DNA of 5,496 nucleotides from an uncultured Asticcacaulis sp. (GTDB lineage: Bacteria > Pseudomonadota > Alphaproteobacteria > Caulobacterales > Caulobacteraceae), in NCBI GenBank assembly GCA_946480125.1, contig CAMLIY010000212.1, positions 1-5,496 of the forward strand, written 5' to 3'. Made by a program: the position numbers and the translations under genes. The notes under the pieces were generated by a model. It did no database searches. It had not been told where the DNA came from and worked only from the letters and a program-made list of their open reading frames with translations. Of the stretch, positions 5,488 to 5,496 are shown in pieces; the stretch's first letter is position 1; each line of letters begins with the position of its first letter.

Positions 5488-5496
5488 AAAAAGCCC
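5488..5496 (-). terminator. Possible tail of an intrinsic terminator cut by the window edge
   Basis: On the minus strand the edge reads GGGC followed by five T residues, which looks like the 3' arm and T-tract of an intrinsic terminator for a gene upstream. The matching 5' arm would lie outside the window, so the hairpin cannot be confirmed. Confidence 0.2.

Overview
The window looks like a chromosomal segment of an alphaproteobacterium, most likely in or near Caulobacteraceae (Asticcacaulis/Caulobacter-like). Four things suggest this: the high but not extreme GC content, the ruvC-ruvA-ruvB gene order, a perfect alphaproteobacterial SOS box (GTTC-N7-GTTC), and a ruvC promoter resembling the Caulobacter housekeeping type. 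The genus is inferred from my reading of the proteins; no database was searched.

Left part (1-2029, all minus strand): the Holliday-junction processing operon, transcribed right to left as ruvC, ruvA, ruvB. ruvC and ruvA overlap in a TTGA junction, so ruvA begins with TTG. ruvA and ruvB are separated by 111 bp that hold two consecutive hairpins. ruvB runs off the left edge with 267 complete codons visible. RuvA and RuvB form the branch-migration motor and RuvC cuts the junction. A perfect LexA-type direct repeat lies across the ruvC start codon. It sits just downstream of a plausible promoter whose geometry predicts a leaderless or nearly leaderless mRNA, so the whole operon is probably DNA-damage inducible.

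Middle part (2030-4332, plus strand): a 158 bp divergent intergenic region leads into a 578-codon gene. Its product has two N-terminal membrane helices, a long Pro/Ala/Glu-rich cytoplasmic linker and a C-terminal TPR-like helical domain; its function is unknown. After 57 bp with two small inverted repeats comes a 116-aa, four-helix membrane protein of the DMT_6/DUF486 family, with a good ribosome binding site that one hairpin could partly mask.

Right part (4351-5469, minus strand): a gene convergent with the DUF486 gene, with 18 bp between the stop codons. It encodes a probably cytoplasmic multidomain protein. An N-terminal segment of the kind usually found ahead of ankyrin repeats is followed by two tandem copies of a beta-rich domain and a C-terminal DUF3471-like domain. 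No catalytic domain is visible. The right edge may hold the tail of an upstream intrinsic terminator.

Most of the window is ordinary core chromosome. The items most worth a second look are the SOS box over the ruvC start codon, the domain combination of the last protein, and the hairpin pair between ruvA and ruvB. I see no mobile element, CRISPR array, tRNA or rRNA.
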